A stretch of DNA of 64,000 nt from Camellia lanceoleosa (GCA_025200525.1 CM045761.1:39254190-39318189); one strand, 5' to 3'; shown: positions 47,201 through 59,198, numbered from the stretch's first letter. Notes: generated from the sequence alone by a model not told the origin. Made by a program: numbers and translations.

Positions 47201-48925
47201 CAAAGACTCCATGGATCACGTTGATGATGCCTTGTGGCGGGGCGTCGATCGGCATCCCGTTGGGTTTGTTGTGATCTTGGGGCTGGGCCGCGCCTCCCTC
47301 TATGTATTTATCCAGGTGGCCTGCCGCCACCAATTCTTCCAGATGTTGCCTCAACGGCGTGCAGTTCTCAGTTCGGTGCCCCTTTTCCTTGTGGAAGGTG
47401 CATCTGGATCTGTCATCATAGTCCTTCTGGGCCTCGCCTAACTTGGCAGGCCACTTGACGAAAGGCTCGTCTCGAATCTCACTAAGTATACGGTAGATCG
47501 GTTTCTTGAACACCGTGGTTATGGCAGTTCGGACTCTCAACCATCTCTTGTCCTGGTCTTCATCATCGTCTCGCCTGCCCCGTCCGTTTTGGTTTCGGCG
47601 ACCTACCGTATTGACCTTTGCTGAGGTCTTCTTTTCTGGTGTCATGGTCGCGCCAGTCTTTGCTTTGGCACGAGCGCCATCCTCTTCTACCCTGATGTGC
47701 TGATGCACTCTCTCCATCAGGGCTTCCATAGTGAGGGGTGGTGTCATGGTGATAGAGTCCCTCACCGTTTCTCGACCGGAAGGCCTCTTTGTCTTCTGCG
47801 AATGGCGAGGTTGTTGGGCGCCCCAATCTGGTTGAATGTCTCCCAGTAGCGACTGTTGTATGACCTCAGAGTCTCCTTATCGCCCATGTCGATGGAGAGT
47901 AGCTGGTCGATCTCCACCGGGGTCTTTGTGTTCGTTCTGAACCGGGTTACAAACGCCTCTGCCAATTGCGCCCAAGAGGCTATGCGCCTCTCGAAGCTTC
48001 TCAAACCAAGTCAAGACTAGGTCGCCGAGGCTTGAAGGAATAGGATACACATCAACGCCTCATTCCGCAGATACGACCATAACCCGCGAAAGTGGCTCAA
48101 GTGGGTGTAAGGGTCCGTCTTTTCCTTCATATGTCGTGAATTTGGGTTGTAGGAAGCTCGACGGAAGGGCGCGTTCTCAATCTTCGACGAATGGTGAGGT
48201 CTGCACCTTGCCAATGCCTTATCCGCTGGTTCGTATGCCAAGTGCGGCCTTGGCATTCAACCTCGACGCTTCCATGCGTCCGAGGAGCCAATCGCCGCAA
48301 GGCAGAACCCCTGGGGATCACGCGCTCGGCGTCCTCCTTCCATCGTGCCTTTTCTTCCAACATGGACCTTAGGTCGACGACCTAGGTAATTCCGTCTGTC
48401 TCGACCTCGTATGATGCGTATGTGAGGGCCAATAGGTACTCCTCGATTATGACCTCTCGGGCCTCGTCTCTCGGACACTGGAGGACGAGTCTGGAAGATA
48501 CGGATCGCGTGTCGCCTGTCCCCGAGGCTTCGCCTCCGGTTGAGAGGGTGTAGAATTCCTACCACGACCCTCCGAGTGGCGGTGGCGGCGTCTTCTTGTT
48601 GCGCCCTCTCCTGTCGCCACTTCTTTTCCTTTTATCTGGCGCCAGAGACTCCATGTCCGCCGCCATCTTACGGATCGATTCGTCTTGCTCTCGACGCGAT
48701 CCTCCGAATTTGAGGATCAACTCGCCTTTTGTCTTTCCGGCTTTGCGAACGAGAGGGATGAGGGCTGCTATTCCTCCTTCGTTCCCTCGCATCCCTCCTG
48801 GAATTCTGCCTTTGAGGTTCCAGGTTCGCCATGGGAGGGACCAAAGGTAGGCCTTCGCGCCTTGCACCTCCTTCTGGAGTTTGTCCGTCAATGGCGGACT
48901 GAGGCAGTTCTTCGTTGTTCGCCAT
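47166..48925 (-). pseudogene. Element 2 gag with CCHC knuckle (broken)
   Basis: Start ATG at 48925: MANNEELPQSAIDGQTPEGG, 66 bp inside the LTR. Retrotrans_gag core at 47762-48004 (IASWAQLAEAFVTRFRTNT, TLRSYNSRYWETFNQIG). Downstream 47166-47765 is open and includes the knuckle CTFHKEKGHRTENC (about 47390). Frame shifts at about 48720, 48560, 48370, 48120, 48000 and 47770. Confidence 0.85.
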
Positions 48926-48971
48926 TGATGTTCGAGAAAAACTTGATCAAGAAGTTGTTCTTGTCTGTAAT

Positions 48972-48990
48972 TCCCACAGACGGTGCCAAT
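48972..48990 (-). other. Element 2 primer binding site
   Basis: Minus strand TGGCACCGTCTGTGGGAA two bases inside the 5' LTR, a TGGCGCCGTCTGTGGGAA-like site of the kind seen in plant gypsy elements. It differs from the tRNA-Asp-like site of element 1 beyond the first nine bases, so the two copies may use different tRNAs or tRNA variants. Confidence 0.65.
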
Positions 48991-49911
48991 TGTACGGGAA
49001 AGAAATACACCTTCTCGTATAATCCTGTTGATCAAGTCTGCGTTCCTCGTACGACGTCGTTCCACCACCTGAAAATACAAACGTGAGCTAGCCGGCGGGT
49101 GTGTGCCGGAAACCTCTCCGATGCCTAAGTCAGTAAGCAAGACAGAAGGCAAAGCTCAATGTATTGAGGAGCAAAAGTTGCATTACCTCTCCAAAGGTGA
49201 TATTGGTGAGCTTATATAGGTTTCAAGGTGGCACAATCCTGGTAGGACTCTTATTCCTCCATGTGCAGAGTCCTCCTAGGATTACTCCTCCTTACGTAGA
49301 GTCCCCCTAGGACTCATACTCTTGGAAGATAATGCTTATCCTACAACACCCTCCTCACTACCTTAACCAAGTGAGATGGTTCTTCTTATGGCCGAACTAC
49401 TTTCAGGACCGAAGTAACAATTACTTCGGCCCTCAATTTACTCTCCCTTTCCTCGGCTTTCCCATACTAAGACCGAGCTATCCATAAGGGAATTAAAACC
49501 GAACTTTCTGCAAACCATAGCTTACTTCGGTCTCTCACATGCTACAACCGAAGTAACCTATAATTCGACCATGACCTTCCTATCTCTTACCTCGGCTTCT
49601 CCATGCTACGACCGAGCTAACCATAAGAGAATCCAAATTAACTACAGCACGCCCAAACCGGTCTAACACGGACAAACCGGTGTCAATGCGCGACTGGTCT
49701 TATTCAACGAAGACCGAACTACCAACACGCTTTACTAACCGAAGTAAACTTAAGACCCTTGGCGAACCGAACTGGAGTAACTTTCAAGGCTACTTCTCCA
49801 AACCGAAGTAACTCACTGGGTCATTCTACCCCAAACCGGAGTAACTCTCACTATGGCCCATAACGGCCCAATACCCAACTCGGCCCAATTTGCGTATAAA
49901 TTGCCCTCTCA
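48991..49911 (-). repeat. Element 2 5' LTR (right)
   Basis: 921 bp. Sense TATA CCTATATAAG on the minus strand at 49211-49220, the likely gag-pol promoter; antisense TATA (TATAAA, plus) at 49895-49900 pointing into the right flank. It is rich in CCGAAGTAA, CCGAGCTA and CCGAACTA words. Confidence 0.95.
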
Positions 49912-49916
49912 GTATT
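49912..49916. repeat. Target-site duplication GTATT, right
   Basis: Matches 38053-38057. Confidence 0.95.
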
Positions 49917-49942
49917 ATTTTTGTTTTATTTTTATAACATTG

Positions 49943-50275
49943 AGAGGTGTTTTGGAAAGTTCAAGTTTGGCATCTACTAAATAATATAAAAAGTCAAAAA
50001 TGCACTATCTTATTTAAGTCACATCATCTTATTTAAATCACGTCACCTCTCTAACACATCACATCAAACCCAACCCAAACCCAACTTATATAAGTCAATA
50101 AATCAAAAAGTATACTTTTTTAAAACATTCTAAATCAAAATAAAAAGTTTATTTTTTTATTTTTTTAATTTATGTTATCTTTTTATAAATAAATAATATG
50201 AGAAATGATATAATTCAAAATAAATAAAAAATTAAAAATTAATTTCTACTAACTTCTCAAAAGAGTCCTAAATTG
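49943..50275. mobile_element. MITE family copy 5
   Basis: GAGGTGTTTTGGAAAG at the left, then CAAGTTTGGCATC, AAAAAGTCAAAAA and TTTAAATCACGTCACC words as in the other copies; right end near AACTTCTCAAAAGAGTCC. It probably formed one cluster with copy 4 before element 2 landed between them. Confidence 0.5.
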
Positions 50276-50610
50276 AAAAACACTTAAAACTTGTAAATAT
50301 TTGCAAAATCACTAATATTAGTCAAGCGTAGGGCACTAGTGAGAGTCCAACATGACACTTCTTGTTAAAATTATTAAAATATTTATAAAATAATTACATT
50401 AATTACTTTTAAGGTTTAAAAAATATATAATAAATTTCATAAATGATGATAATTAGATTTGTAATCGATGAAATGGTCATCATGGCATCGACATGATGTC
50501 AACCTAGTGTAGATCTAGAGAAAAAAAATAGAGAGTAGAGATGGAGAGATAAAGGTTTTTGGTTCATACATTGACTTTTTATAAAGGTTGAAAAATCTAG
50601 AAATCCTAAA
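50276..50610. other. Intergenic spacer
   Basis: AT-rich, nothing recognised. Confidence 0.5.
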
Positions 50611-51649
50611 TGTTGATTTGTGATTATATATCAATTTTAAGTAAAATATAACAACTCCAATCAAACAATCAAAAGAAAGAGACACAAAGATTTTACGTTG
50701 AAAAACCACAATTGGACACCTTCCAATTGTGATCAAAAAACCACGGGCAACTGCCACAAGACAATCCACTAAGAAGATTTAAAGGAATTACACAGGTATC
50801 ACTCTCAATTATCTAGCGAATCCACAACGCCTAATTAAACCAATCTCTATGTGCCTCTTCCAACCCCATCTTCAGCACGGAATTGTCTTTCTGATGAGTC
50901 ACTCCGGATTCCACCAAAGCTTCAGGCTCGAATTCTTCAGAATTCACAACTGAAGAACAACTCTCTCTTTTGTGTATAACAAACAAACCTTTGATGTACT
51001 CTCTTTAAACCATGAGTTGCATACTCAATAAAACATTAAAGAAAAAATAACAAAATATCCCTAGATATAAACTTTTAAGAACCAAAAAGAAGATCTGGAA
51101 GATTTCAATCAATCACTTAGTTTTGGGAGAAAACCAAGTATTTATAGAGAATCAAAAGTAATCCAAGATTGGGAAGAAAACAAACTCCTTGAGAAATCCA
51201 GATTCTGAGGCTCGCTCGAGCGAAGTTTTCGTGGCTCGAGCGAGGAGAGTAATTTTCATGATTTCTACTAGTGCCTTGGCTCGAGCGACGGATCCTTGGC
51301 TCGAGTTCTTTCAGGTTTTTGTATGGACGCAATCCTTCGCTCGAGCAAGCATTCCTTGGCTCGAGCGAGCAAGCCTTAGATCGAGCGAGCACTCCTTGGC
51401 TCGAGCGAGCAATGGCTGACATGCAATTTTGAATGCAAATTTGAATTTTGCTTCGCGGCGAAAGTGACTGACCAGACTCGACCCGTAATAATCGGTAAGT
51501 GGCAATCTTGAAAGCATTAACATCACAAACTTCTCTGCATGGCTCGATTCGGGTTTAGATTTGCATCTAATAAACTCATAGCCTCACTGAAATAAAAATG
51601 CGAATAAAATTACAACTCAAAGAAGTTTTGTCGAACGGGGTTGCCAACA
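50611..51649 (-). mobile_element. Probable solo LTR, copia-like
   Basis: On the minus strand it starts TGTTGGCAACCCCGTTCGAC (51649) and may end at the TGTTG/CAACA-type edge near 50611. Inside are a TATA box (CTATAAATACTTGG, about 51128-51141), a CTCGAG minisatellite in the upstream part and the ACGTTGAAAAACC region near 50694 that I know from copia LTR 3' parts. Flanks CTAAA and ATAAA would be an imperfect target duplication. No internal region or partner LTR is present, hence solo LTR. The left edge is uncertain. Confidence 0.55.
51207..51415. repeat. CTCGAG minisatellite, second site
   Basis: Nine or so CTTGGCTCGAGCGA-like words spaced 18-35 bp, some degenerate (TTAGATCGAGCGAG). Same core as 590-735. 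Confidence 0.75.
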
Positions 51650-52015
51650 ATAAAAACCTAACAAAGGTTATATTTGTTTGACGGATTAAATTGAATGTAA
51701 TTGTGATTACGATAGATTGAGCGAGGAGATTAATAATATAGTGATATTAAATTGGAGATATAAGATAAAGAATATTTGTTTGTATGTCATAGAATTAGTA
51801 ATATTTATAGATAATGTTAATACATTAAATTATTAATTTTTTAATTTTTAGTATTTTTTAATATTATAATTTTTTTTTTAGGTACTTTTTAAGCTCACTC
51901 AATGTAAAAATACTTAGAAATAAATTTTCTTTTTTATTTTTGTACTTGAGCATCAATCCCAAAGGATTGATTTTCAATCCCATGCTCGTAACAAAGTGAG
52001 CTACTCTACAATGAT
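51650..52015. other. Intergenic spacer
   Basis: AT-rich; no gene or named repeat recognised. Confidence 0.5.
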
Positions 52016-52935
52016 ATGTTTGGCATGTGAGAGAAGGGTTATTTTAGGCTTAATTTGACCTAATATAAAAAAGTCAAAAAGTTACTATCATATTTAAGTT
52101 CTGTTTGGAAACTTATTTTTTTAGTCAAAAAGTCAAAAAATTACTAAATTAGTCAAAAAGCCAACAACCCATACCAAAAAGTCAAAGATTCTATTTTCTT
52201 TTTACTTTTTGCACATCTTTTCGTAATTAGCCAAAAAGTAATCCCAAACATATAAGTTTTTTTTACCTACCTTTTTAGCCAAATAGTCAAAAAGTTACTA
52301 AATTAGCCTGTTCCCAAACGAGGCCTTAAGTTACATCATTTTATTTAAATCACATTATCTCTTTATTACATCATTTCAAACTCAACTCATATTTCACGTT
52401 TTTTTGTAAAAAGTCAAAAAGTACACTTATTTAGATCATTCCAAACAACTCTGTAATTAAAAAAAATAAAATAAGTTAAAAATTTAATAAGATAAAATGT
52501 CACATTTAAATTATAATCATTTCATTTTTTTTTTATAAAACTCAAAAAAATAAAAATAAATAAAAATTATCCCAAATAATGCTTTTTAGCTCAAGTTAAA
52601 ATAGTCAAAAAATTAAAAAATCAAAAAATTAACCCACTTCCCAAACAAAGGCTGTCATATATTGGCCTCGTTTGGGAAATTAGTTATTTTAACAAGCTAT
52701 TTTAATTTTTGACTATTTTAGTATACTAAAATATTTGTGTTAGAAAAATTGTTAAATTTTTTTATAGTTGAATGTGATATTTATGGAAAAAAAAATGAAA
52801 TAATTATAAATTTGATATGATATTTTATTTTATTAATTATTTTAATCTATTTTATATTTTTATAAATTTTAATCCAAAAAATCAATTTTTATCTTCCCAA
52901 ACACTCCCATTTTCTAACCAAACATTCCATAGGTA
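52016..52935. mobile_element. Cluster of MITE-family copies with a clean nested insertion
   Basis: At least three copies. The clearest, 52101-52325, runs from CTGTTTGGAAACTT to TTCCCAAACGAGGCC and is flanked by TTAAGTT on both sides (52094-52100, 52326-52332), so it inserted into an older copy of the same family with a 7-8-bp target duplication. Another copy is at about 52445-52655 and another at 52666-52910 (GGCCTCGTTTGGGAAA to CTTCCCAAACACTCC). Confidence 0.7.
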
Positions 52936-54837
52936 AACCCCAACCTTGGCCCCGCTTGGTGTAACTGTTAAAACAGATTATAAATTATAACTTAAAAGAT
53001 TATAGATTATAACTTTAATCAAAAGCTGTTAATTTATTTAGTATAACTGTTGGATTATAGATTTAAGCTGCTGAGTAGTGTTTGTTAAATAAGCTGTGAA
53101 GTAACTTTTTCAATTAAATTTTATTTTTTGTTATTCACTACTTGTCTATATGTCTTATAAAAAATAATAATAATATTCTATAGTCCATTTGGGTCTTTTT
53201 TTATTTTTTAAAAAAATAAAAAAAATCTAAGAGTATAATCAATGAACATCTACAGCCAGGTTTAATAATCGAAGTGAAGCGAAATTCTCATAATTAATTT
53301 TTTTTACTTAAAATAAGTGGTTAGAATCAAAAACTATTTAAAATAAGTTTAACCAAATAATTTAAAATAATTTTTCAGAAGTCAAAAACCATAAATTGAC
53401 TAAAAAAACCCAAAGAAACACCCCTTATATACAGTCTACTCCCATCACTCACGCGGCCAAATAAACAGGGCCAAAATGTCTTTATCTTGAGCTACTTAAC
53501 AGGGCCAAAATGTCTTTATCTTAAGCTACTAGTAGTGGTGAGTCTCAATATGGGCCCTATGGATTCATCTGCATAAATGTGTATTACTGCTTCTCAAAAA
53601 ATTTAATTGTGTATTACATTAATTTTTTTTTAAATTTTAATTTATATAATTTTTTTCATTAGTAATTTATCAGCTATATGAATAAAAAAATAATATTATA
53701 ATCTTTTTTTATACTGAAATCTATAATTTATTTTACCTATTTTTTCATTTTCACATTATCTATATTAATTTTAATTTTTTTAGACGTACTAAAACGAAGA
53801 TCGGTTTAAATATATTAAAATTGTGGTTCTTGTTAAAGGAGATATTTGTTATTTATGCGGAAAAAATAAATAACAATTTAAAAATATTTCTTAAACTTTA
53901 TACCTCTTTTTAAACACTTTGGTTGCGAATTATTTATGATACGAATAGACTACCTTTTTTTTTTTTTTGTCTATATCCTACATGTGAAAAAGATGATGGG
54001 ATAATGGAACTATTAGGTAGAGCTTTTTATATGTTGAAAATTAATAATTAGAAAATAGAAATTAAAAATATATATTTTTTAATTTTTAGATAATTAATTT
54101 TTTCAATTTATTTAAATTATTTCTACCTAATTAGTTATAAGTAGAAATTGTATCAAATAATTTGACATAAATTTCTAAAATTAAATAAAAATAATTATAG
54201 ACAATTCAAATAAATTACATTAAATATACTCAATGTTGAACAAAATATAGTAACAATGCAACTTGATTAATCCAATTCTAATAGCTGTCTCATTTTATCA
54301 ACCACTAACTAAAGAAATCAAAAATCAAACCCAAAAATAAATAAATAAATAAATAAATGTTGCTCTATAAGCAAAATTATTAGATACTTTTAAATTAAAA
54401 TTTTGGATAAAAATTTAAGAAAATTAATAAAATTTTGATTCTTTTTCATTTTTCTAAATTATGGAGAGAGAGAGAGAGAGAGACATGGATTTTTCAACAT
54501 TCACAAGTCAATGCTTGCTTTGTTGAAAAAACATTACAATGAAATATACTGAAAAAAAAGGCTTCTAGAAGAAATGATTGTTTATTCCAAAAGTCTGACG
54601 CAGGCAGGTAGCCATCCTTCCAAGAACTTCCAAGTTTTAAAAACAGTTCCGAAAAAAAAAATTTAAAAAAAATTTTAAAAAAAAAATTTAAAAAGTAAAA
54701 AATAGATATATATATATATATGTCTTATTTTTACCCATTAATTCACACATTAATTGAATATGTAAATTAGTTTGTTACAAAAAAAAAAAATTAAAAATAC
54801 ACCCAATACTGTTGTTTAAGTGAAAAAATCAATTTGG
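52936..54837. other. AT-rich intergenic DNA
   Basis: A sentence-like duplication of ACAGGGCCAAAATGTCTTTA at 53466 and 53500 (short tandem repeat), AATA repeat near 54335-54357, GA repeat at 54462-54482, TA repeat at 54707-54721. No gene recognised. Confidence 0.55.
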
Positions 54838-55400
54838 TTTGTGTTTAAGAGATGTGTTTTAGAGATAAAGGGTAGGTTTGGTTTGTGTTTCTAAAAAAAA
54901 TTTCAGAAATTTTCTCTACAAACAAATTTTAGAAATTTTCTCTACCAAACAAATTTTCCCAAAAATTTTTTCCAAAACACACAAACCAAACAAGTTTTCC
55001 AAACAAATCTCTCTCACACACACATCAAATCAATCACTTTTTCCAAAACTCTTTCTCAAAACAATTTTCCAAAACAAATTTCTCAAAAAACCAAACCAAA
55101 CATGTTTTCGTACTTTTTATCTCTAAAACACATCTCTCAAACACAAACCAAACATACCCAAAAAGTACGAAAACATGTTTGGTTTGGTTTTTTTGGAAAA
55201 TTGTTTTGAGAGAGAGTTTTGGAAAAAGTGATTGATTTGATGTGTGTGTGAGAGAGATTTGTTTAGAAAACTTGTTTGGTTTGTGTGTTTTAGGAAATTT
55301 TTTTGGGAAAATTTTTTTGGTTTGATTACTTTTGAAAACTTATTTGTAGAAAAAATTTGGGAAATTTTTTTCCGAAAATCAAACCAAACGAACCCCTTAT
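54838..55400. mobile_element. Complex foldback element
   Basis: Two inverted arms of about 200 bp meet near 55150: ACATGTTTTCGTACTTTTT on the left and AAAAAGTACGAAAACATG on the right at the centre, and AATCTCTCTCACACACACA against TGTGTGTGAGAGAGATT further out. The left end (GAGATGTGTTTTAGAGATAA) is also inverted relative to 55120-55140, giving palindromes within the palindrome. No coding capacity. Confidence 0.75.
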
Positions 55401-57240
55401 GTTTAGTTCATTTTGAGTTTTCAAAAATAAAAGAAAAGGAAATTAAGAATAGAGATGAAGATTTATTTTTTTTTTTATTTTCTTTCTTTATCTTCACAAA
55501 TCTAACTCAAAATGTAATCCTAAATCTCAATAATCTCAGTGATCAATGAGAAATGAGGACCTAGAATTGTATCAGCCTCAAAAAAAATTCTATTTGTATA
55601 ACACTCATTAACCTCAAAAAAAAAAAAAAAAAATGAAAGAAGAAGAAGAACAACAACAACAACAACAATTAGCCGGTACCATTTTGAAAAAAGTTTTAAA
55701 ACATAAAAATCAATTACATAACTAAATATAATTATTTTATTTTTTGTGAGTCTTACACCTATGTAAAAAAGTTGTGTCCGGCTATGATTAATTTATGTAT
55801 AAACAAAATAGGAGAAATTACATGTTAGTATTGATTTGACAAAATAATTATAAAATAATAGAAAATCTTATAACTTTAATTATTAATATATATAAATTTT
55901 ACGCTGATCTATATAATTATTTATTTTTAAAAACATACAAGTAATTGTCCCAATAAAATAACTATTGGGCTTATGGAGCGAGTGACATATGGAGCTAGGA
56001 AACTCATTTTAAAAAATGGAAACAAAAGTTTTATTATTTTTTTCTTACTTACACTCTTTTTTAGCAATGATATATAATTATTTTAATAAGTTTCTTAAAT
56101 ATTGTGTAGTATGTTAATTGATCATAGTAATCTGAGATTACTTATTTTGAGGTTTTTAATAAACTGATTTTCTTGCATAATATTTTGTTCAATTATTTCT
56201 CATTTTCCATGACTTTTCAAGATGATTTAATGTACTCTTGTCTGCAAACATATGGAATTGGACTGATCATACTACACACCACGTGAATGTGGTCAATGAT
56301 AGCAAACCTAGGCAAAGGGGCATTCTTCCCTCCACAATATTAAAAAACAAAAATAAAAAATTTATTTGTTATAATAGCATTAATTATTAAATATCTACTT
56401 GCTCTCTCTTTTAAATTTATTTTTAAAAGTTTTGTATGGTCCTTCATCCTTAATTTTAAAAAAAAAAATTAAGTAGTCGCTCTGTTTATAAAATATGGGA
56501 TCCAAGTAAACTAAAAAAATTTAAACAAATATAACAACATCAAAAACTAGTTTTTCATAATTAAGTGCTAATTAAAAATCCTAACTTTGAGAAAAAATGT
56601 GTAGAAAGTATCAGAAAGTTATTTGATTACATTTATTAAAATGACATTATTTGAAATTTTAATATCGATTTTTACAAATATTTTCAATAACATGAAAGAG
56701 TATCAAATACAATGGTCTTACAATAGCTATCTTTTATACCTCAACATAGATACCACAAAAACAAACAAACCACAATTGTTTATATTTTCCCTCTCTATGC
56801 TAATCGGATTGTTTTGTAAAACATAAAAAAAAAGGTAAATTATACTGATCTCCCTTAAGATTTGAAAAAAATATATATTTTACAGTTTTGACATAATTAC
56901 ACTGACTTCTCTTTTAGTAATGTTAAATAAATGAAACTAATACAAATGGTATGAAAAAATATAAAAGTAAATAACGTAAAATATTCATTTTCATTTTTTT
57001 TTTTTTTGAACTGTAAAATATTCATTTTCATGTAAAACATATAATAATATCATTTTTTTCCATTCATATAACTAATAAATTATTGATGAAAAATTAACTA
57101 AAGCGTTATATAAACTAAAATTTCAAAAAACTCAATATAATTATGTCAAAACTGTATGATTTACAATATATTTTTTTGAATCTCAAAAAAAGTAATATAA
57201 TTTACTCCTCAAAAAATGAGAGTATATGTATCTTTATATG
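55401..57240. other. AT-rich intergenic DNA
   Basis: A-run and GAA/CAA repeat at 55617-55670. 56830-57220 has mirrored words around TTATACTGATCTCCC and TCAAAACTGTATGATTTACA and may be a decayed foldback. No gene recognised. Confidence 0.5.
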
Positions 57241-57600
57241 TTAGAATTTTGCGTCTATCCCTCAACCTGATTTCTATGAAAGAGAAGCCCATGTGAATGT
57301 GTTGGGATACTGACTGTTGGGGGATATTAACCTAGAAGCAAACAACAAATTTTCAGAGTAATGTGCTTTTTGGCAGCTTCTATATTGTGTGTGGGGGTAT
57401 TTGGAAAAGCAGAACTGCTGGTCAACATTGTCATGGTCTGCTGTAAGATGCCTATGAGAGGTCTGTTGAGGGACCATATGCATGCTTATGTGCAGTGCAG
57501 AGGCCAACAATGGGGGGTGTCTTCCTGGTCTCATGATCAATCAATTTTTGCATGCACATAGAGGTGGGTGTTGGTTTGGTGTGGAGAGCGGTACATCGTG
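57241..57600. other. GC-richer unassigned block
   Basis: Markedly less AT-rich than its neighbours. The longest plus-strand ORF (57361-57561, 66 codons) starts MCFLAASILCVGVFGKAELL and resembles nothing I know. It could be a UTR, non-coding RNA or relic exon. No tRNA or microRNA sequence recognised. Confidence 0.35.
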
Positions 57601-58469
57601 TGGGTGTGCTCAAGATCAATTTTCATGATGTTACATTAGGGTAGGGATGTAAGCCTTGTCAACAAAAATCCCGAGCTCATGGGCCAGGCGGGGCTGGCCA
57701 AGCCATGCCATTGTCTTAAAATATAGGGATTTTTATTAGCCGATCTCAATAATTGAATATATATATTACTTATTAAATCTTAAGTTTTTATTTCATACAC
57801 TAAGAAATCTTGTTATATTTTTTTATTTCGATTTTGCCCCTACTATTAGCTGATAAAAATTCCTATTTAAATCATTTCAAATCCTTTCTAAATCTTTAAT
57901 TATTTATAATATTTATTACTCATTAATTTTTTTCAATTTGTATTAACTTCTCTCTTAATTATTTTTTCAAAACTCTTCTTCTTTCTCATCTCTCTCTCTC
58001 TAGAAAATACCACAATTGTACCTATGGCCATGGCCATGGCCATACACCCACAACTACCATCGTCGTCCGTCACTAACCACTGCCACCTCCACTGGTCACC
58101 ACCACCACCTTCGCCGGCCACTACCACCACCATTGTTCACCAACCATCTCTACCGTTGCCGATCTATACTTCACCATCTCTCAACCGTTTGACTAGCTCA
58201 CCTAATATTATCGTCTTCCTTCTTCTTTGTCATTACCGTCGTTCTTCCTCCATCCCCCATCCTTCATTTGCTATCACTGTCGTTCTTCTTCAATCATCGA
58301 TCCACCATCTTCAACATCGAACTTCACCAATGGCTTTAAATCTAGTTGTTGTTAATGTCGATCTACCATCTTCGGCGCCAATCTAGTACTTTACATGGTC
58401 GCTAATGAGATGGAGACTCTTTCTACAGTGTGTTGCTGAAGATCTACATTTGTAAAACATATTGAACTA
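57601..58469. other. Unassigned block with CCATGG repeat
   Basis: Contains CTATGGCCATGGCCATGGCC near 58021 and a pyrimidine/Pro-rich open frame (58024-58386) that I regard as compositional. CTCATGGGCC (57676) is mirrored by GGCCCATGAGCC near 60229, so 57640-60280 may be one old repeat. Confidence 0.4.
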
Positions 58470-59120
58470 ATCTGATGAATTTATCACTTAATTTAGTGAT
58501 AAATTTATTACTAATTTGTTTAATATGTTATGGACTGCTACTGTTGGAATTTTGATATTAATATAATGATAAATTTATCACTAATTTTTGTTCATATTAT
58601 ATTTATCACATCTCTCTTCCTCACTTCCTCTCTCCCTCTCTCTTTTTATTTCTCTTAAACCAAAAATCTACTATATCAGTGATAAATGTATCACTGATAT
58701 ATTTCTTTGAATCTTATTTTGATTTGTGATGATGATGACGAGATTTTTTTTTTTTTTTTTTTGTAATCTTTTAACAAACAACTAGTGAGAAATTTATCAT
58801 TAAATGTGTTTATCAGTGTTAAATTTATTGCTTTTGTTTTTAAATCTTGTGTTAATTTGTGACGATGATGATGAGATTTTCTTTTTGTAATTTTTTAACA
58901 AACAATTAGTGATAAATTTATCATTTTTGTCACTAGAGAGATTAATATGCAGTATGATTAATCTATCAGTGATAAATTTATCATTGATTTGTTGAATATG
59001 CTGTATATTGTTGCTGATTTTTTATATTTATACAGTGATGAATTTATCATTGATTTGTCATTGTAGATGTGAATATGTTGGATGGGTCAATATATCAATA
59101 ATAAATTTATCACTAAAAAA
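58470..59120. repeat. Dispersed array of the palindrome AGTGATAAATTTATCACT
   Basis: About eight full or degenerate copies (near 58493, 58570, 58676, 58768, 58909, 58967, 59033, 59097), spaced roughly 60-140 bp. Some are extended to ATCAGTGATAAATTTATCAT. No ORF. Confidence 0.75.
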
Positions 59121-59198
59121 AGGACAAAGAGCAGATAGTAAAGGCATGGTTATGTTGATCTATGACACGAAGGCTAATAATTTTCTACTAAGGCCTTT

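Larger units (their letters stand above)
38058..49911 (-). mobile_element. Element 2: full-length Tat-clade Ty3/gypsy retrotransposon with antisense gene
   Basis: 11,854 bp, LTRs 38058-38961 and 48991-49911 (TG...CA), GTATT duplication at both ends. Gag-pol is on the minus strand (43150-48925); a spliced antisense gene is on the plus strand (38980-42149). Between their 3' ends is a 63-bp repeat array (42366-42875). A double RNase H, no chromodomain and an antisense ORF place it with Tat/Retand-type elements. Gag-pol is broken by many small insertions and deletions; the antisense gene has one apparent frame slip. The intact target duplication points to a simple insertion without later rearrangement at the ends. 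Confidence 0.95.

Noticed and set aside
38058..49911. Endogenous pararetrovirus (caulimovirus)
   Set aside because: Integrase, LTRs and a target duplication are present, and there is no movement-protein domain.
54878..55549. ORFs in the foldback at 54838-55400
   Set aside because: They are reads of the two arms of an inverted repeat.
58024..58386. 120-codon Pro/Ser/Thr-rich ORF as a cell-wall protein
   Set aside because: No signal peptide, composition explained by CCA/TCC-rich DNA, and the segment appears to be part of a repeat.
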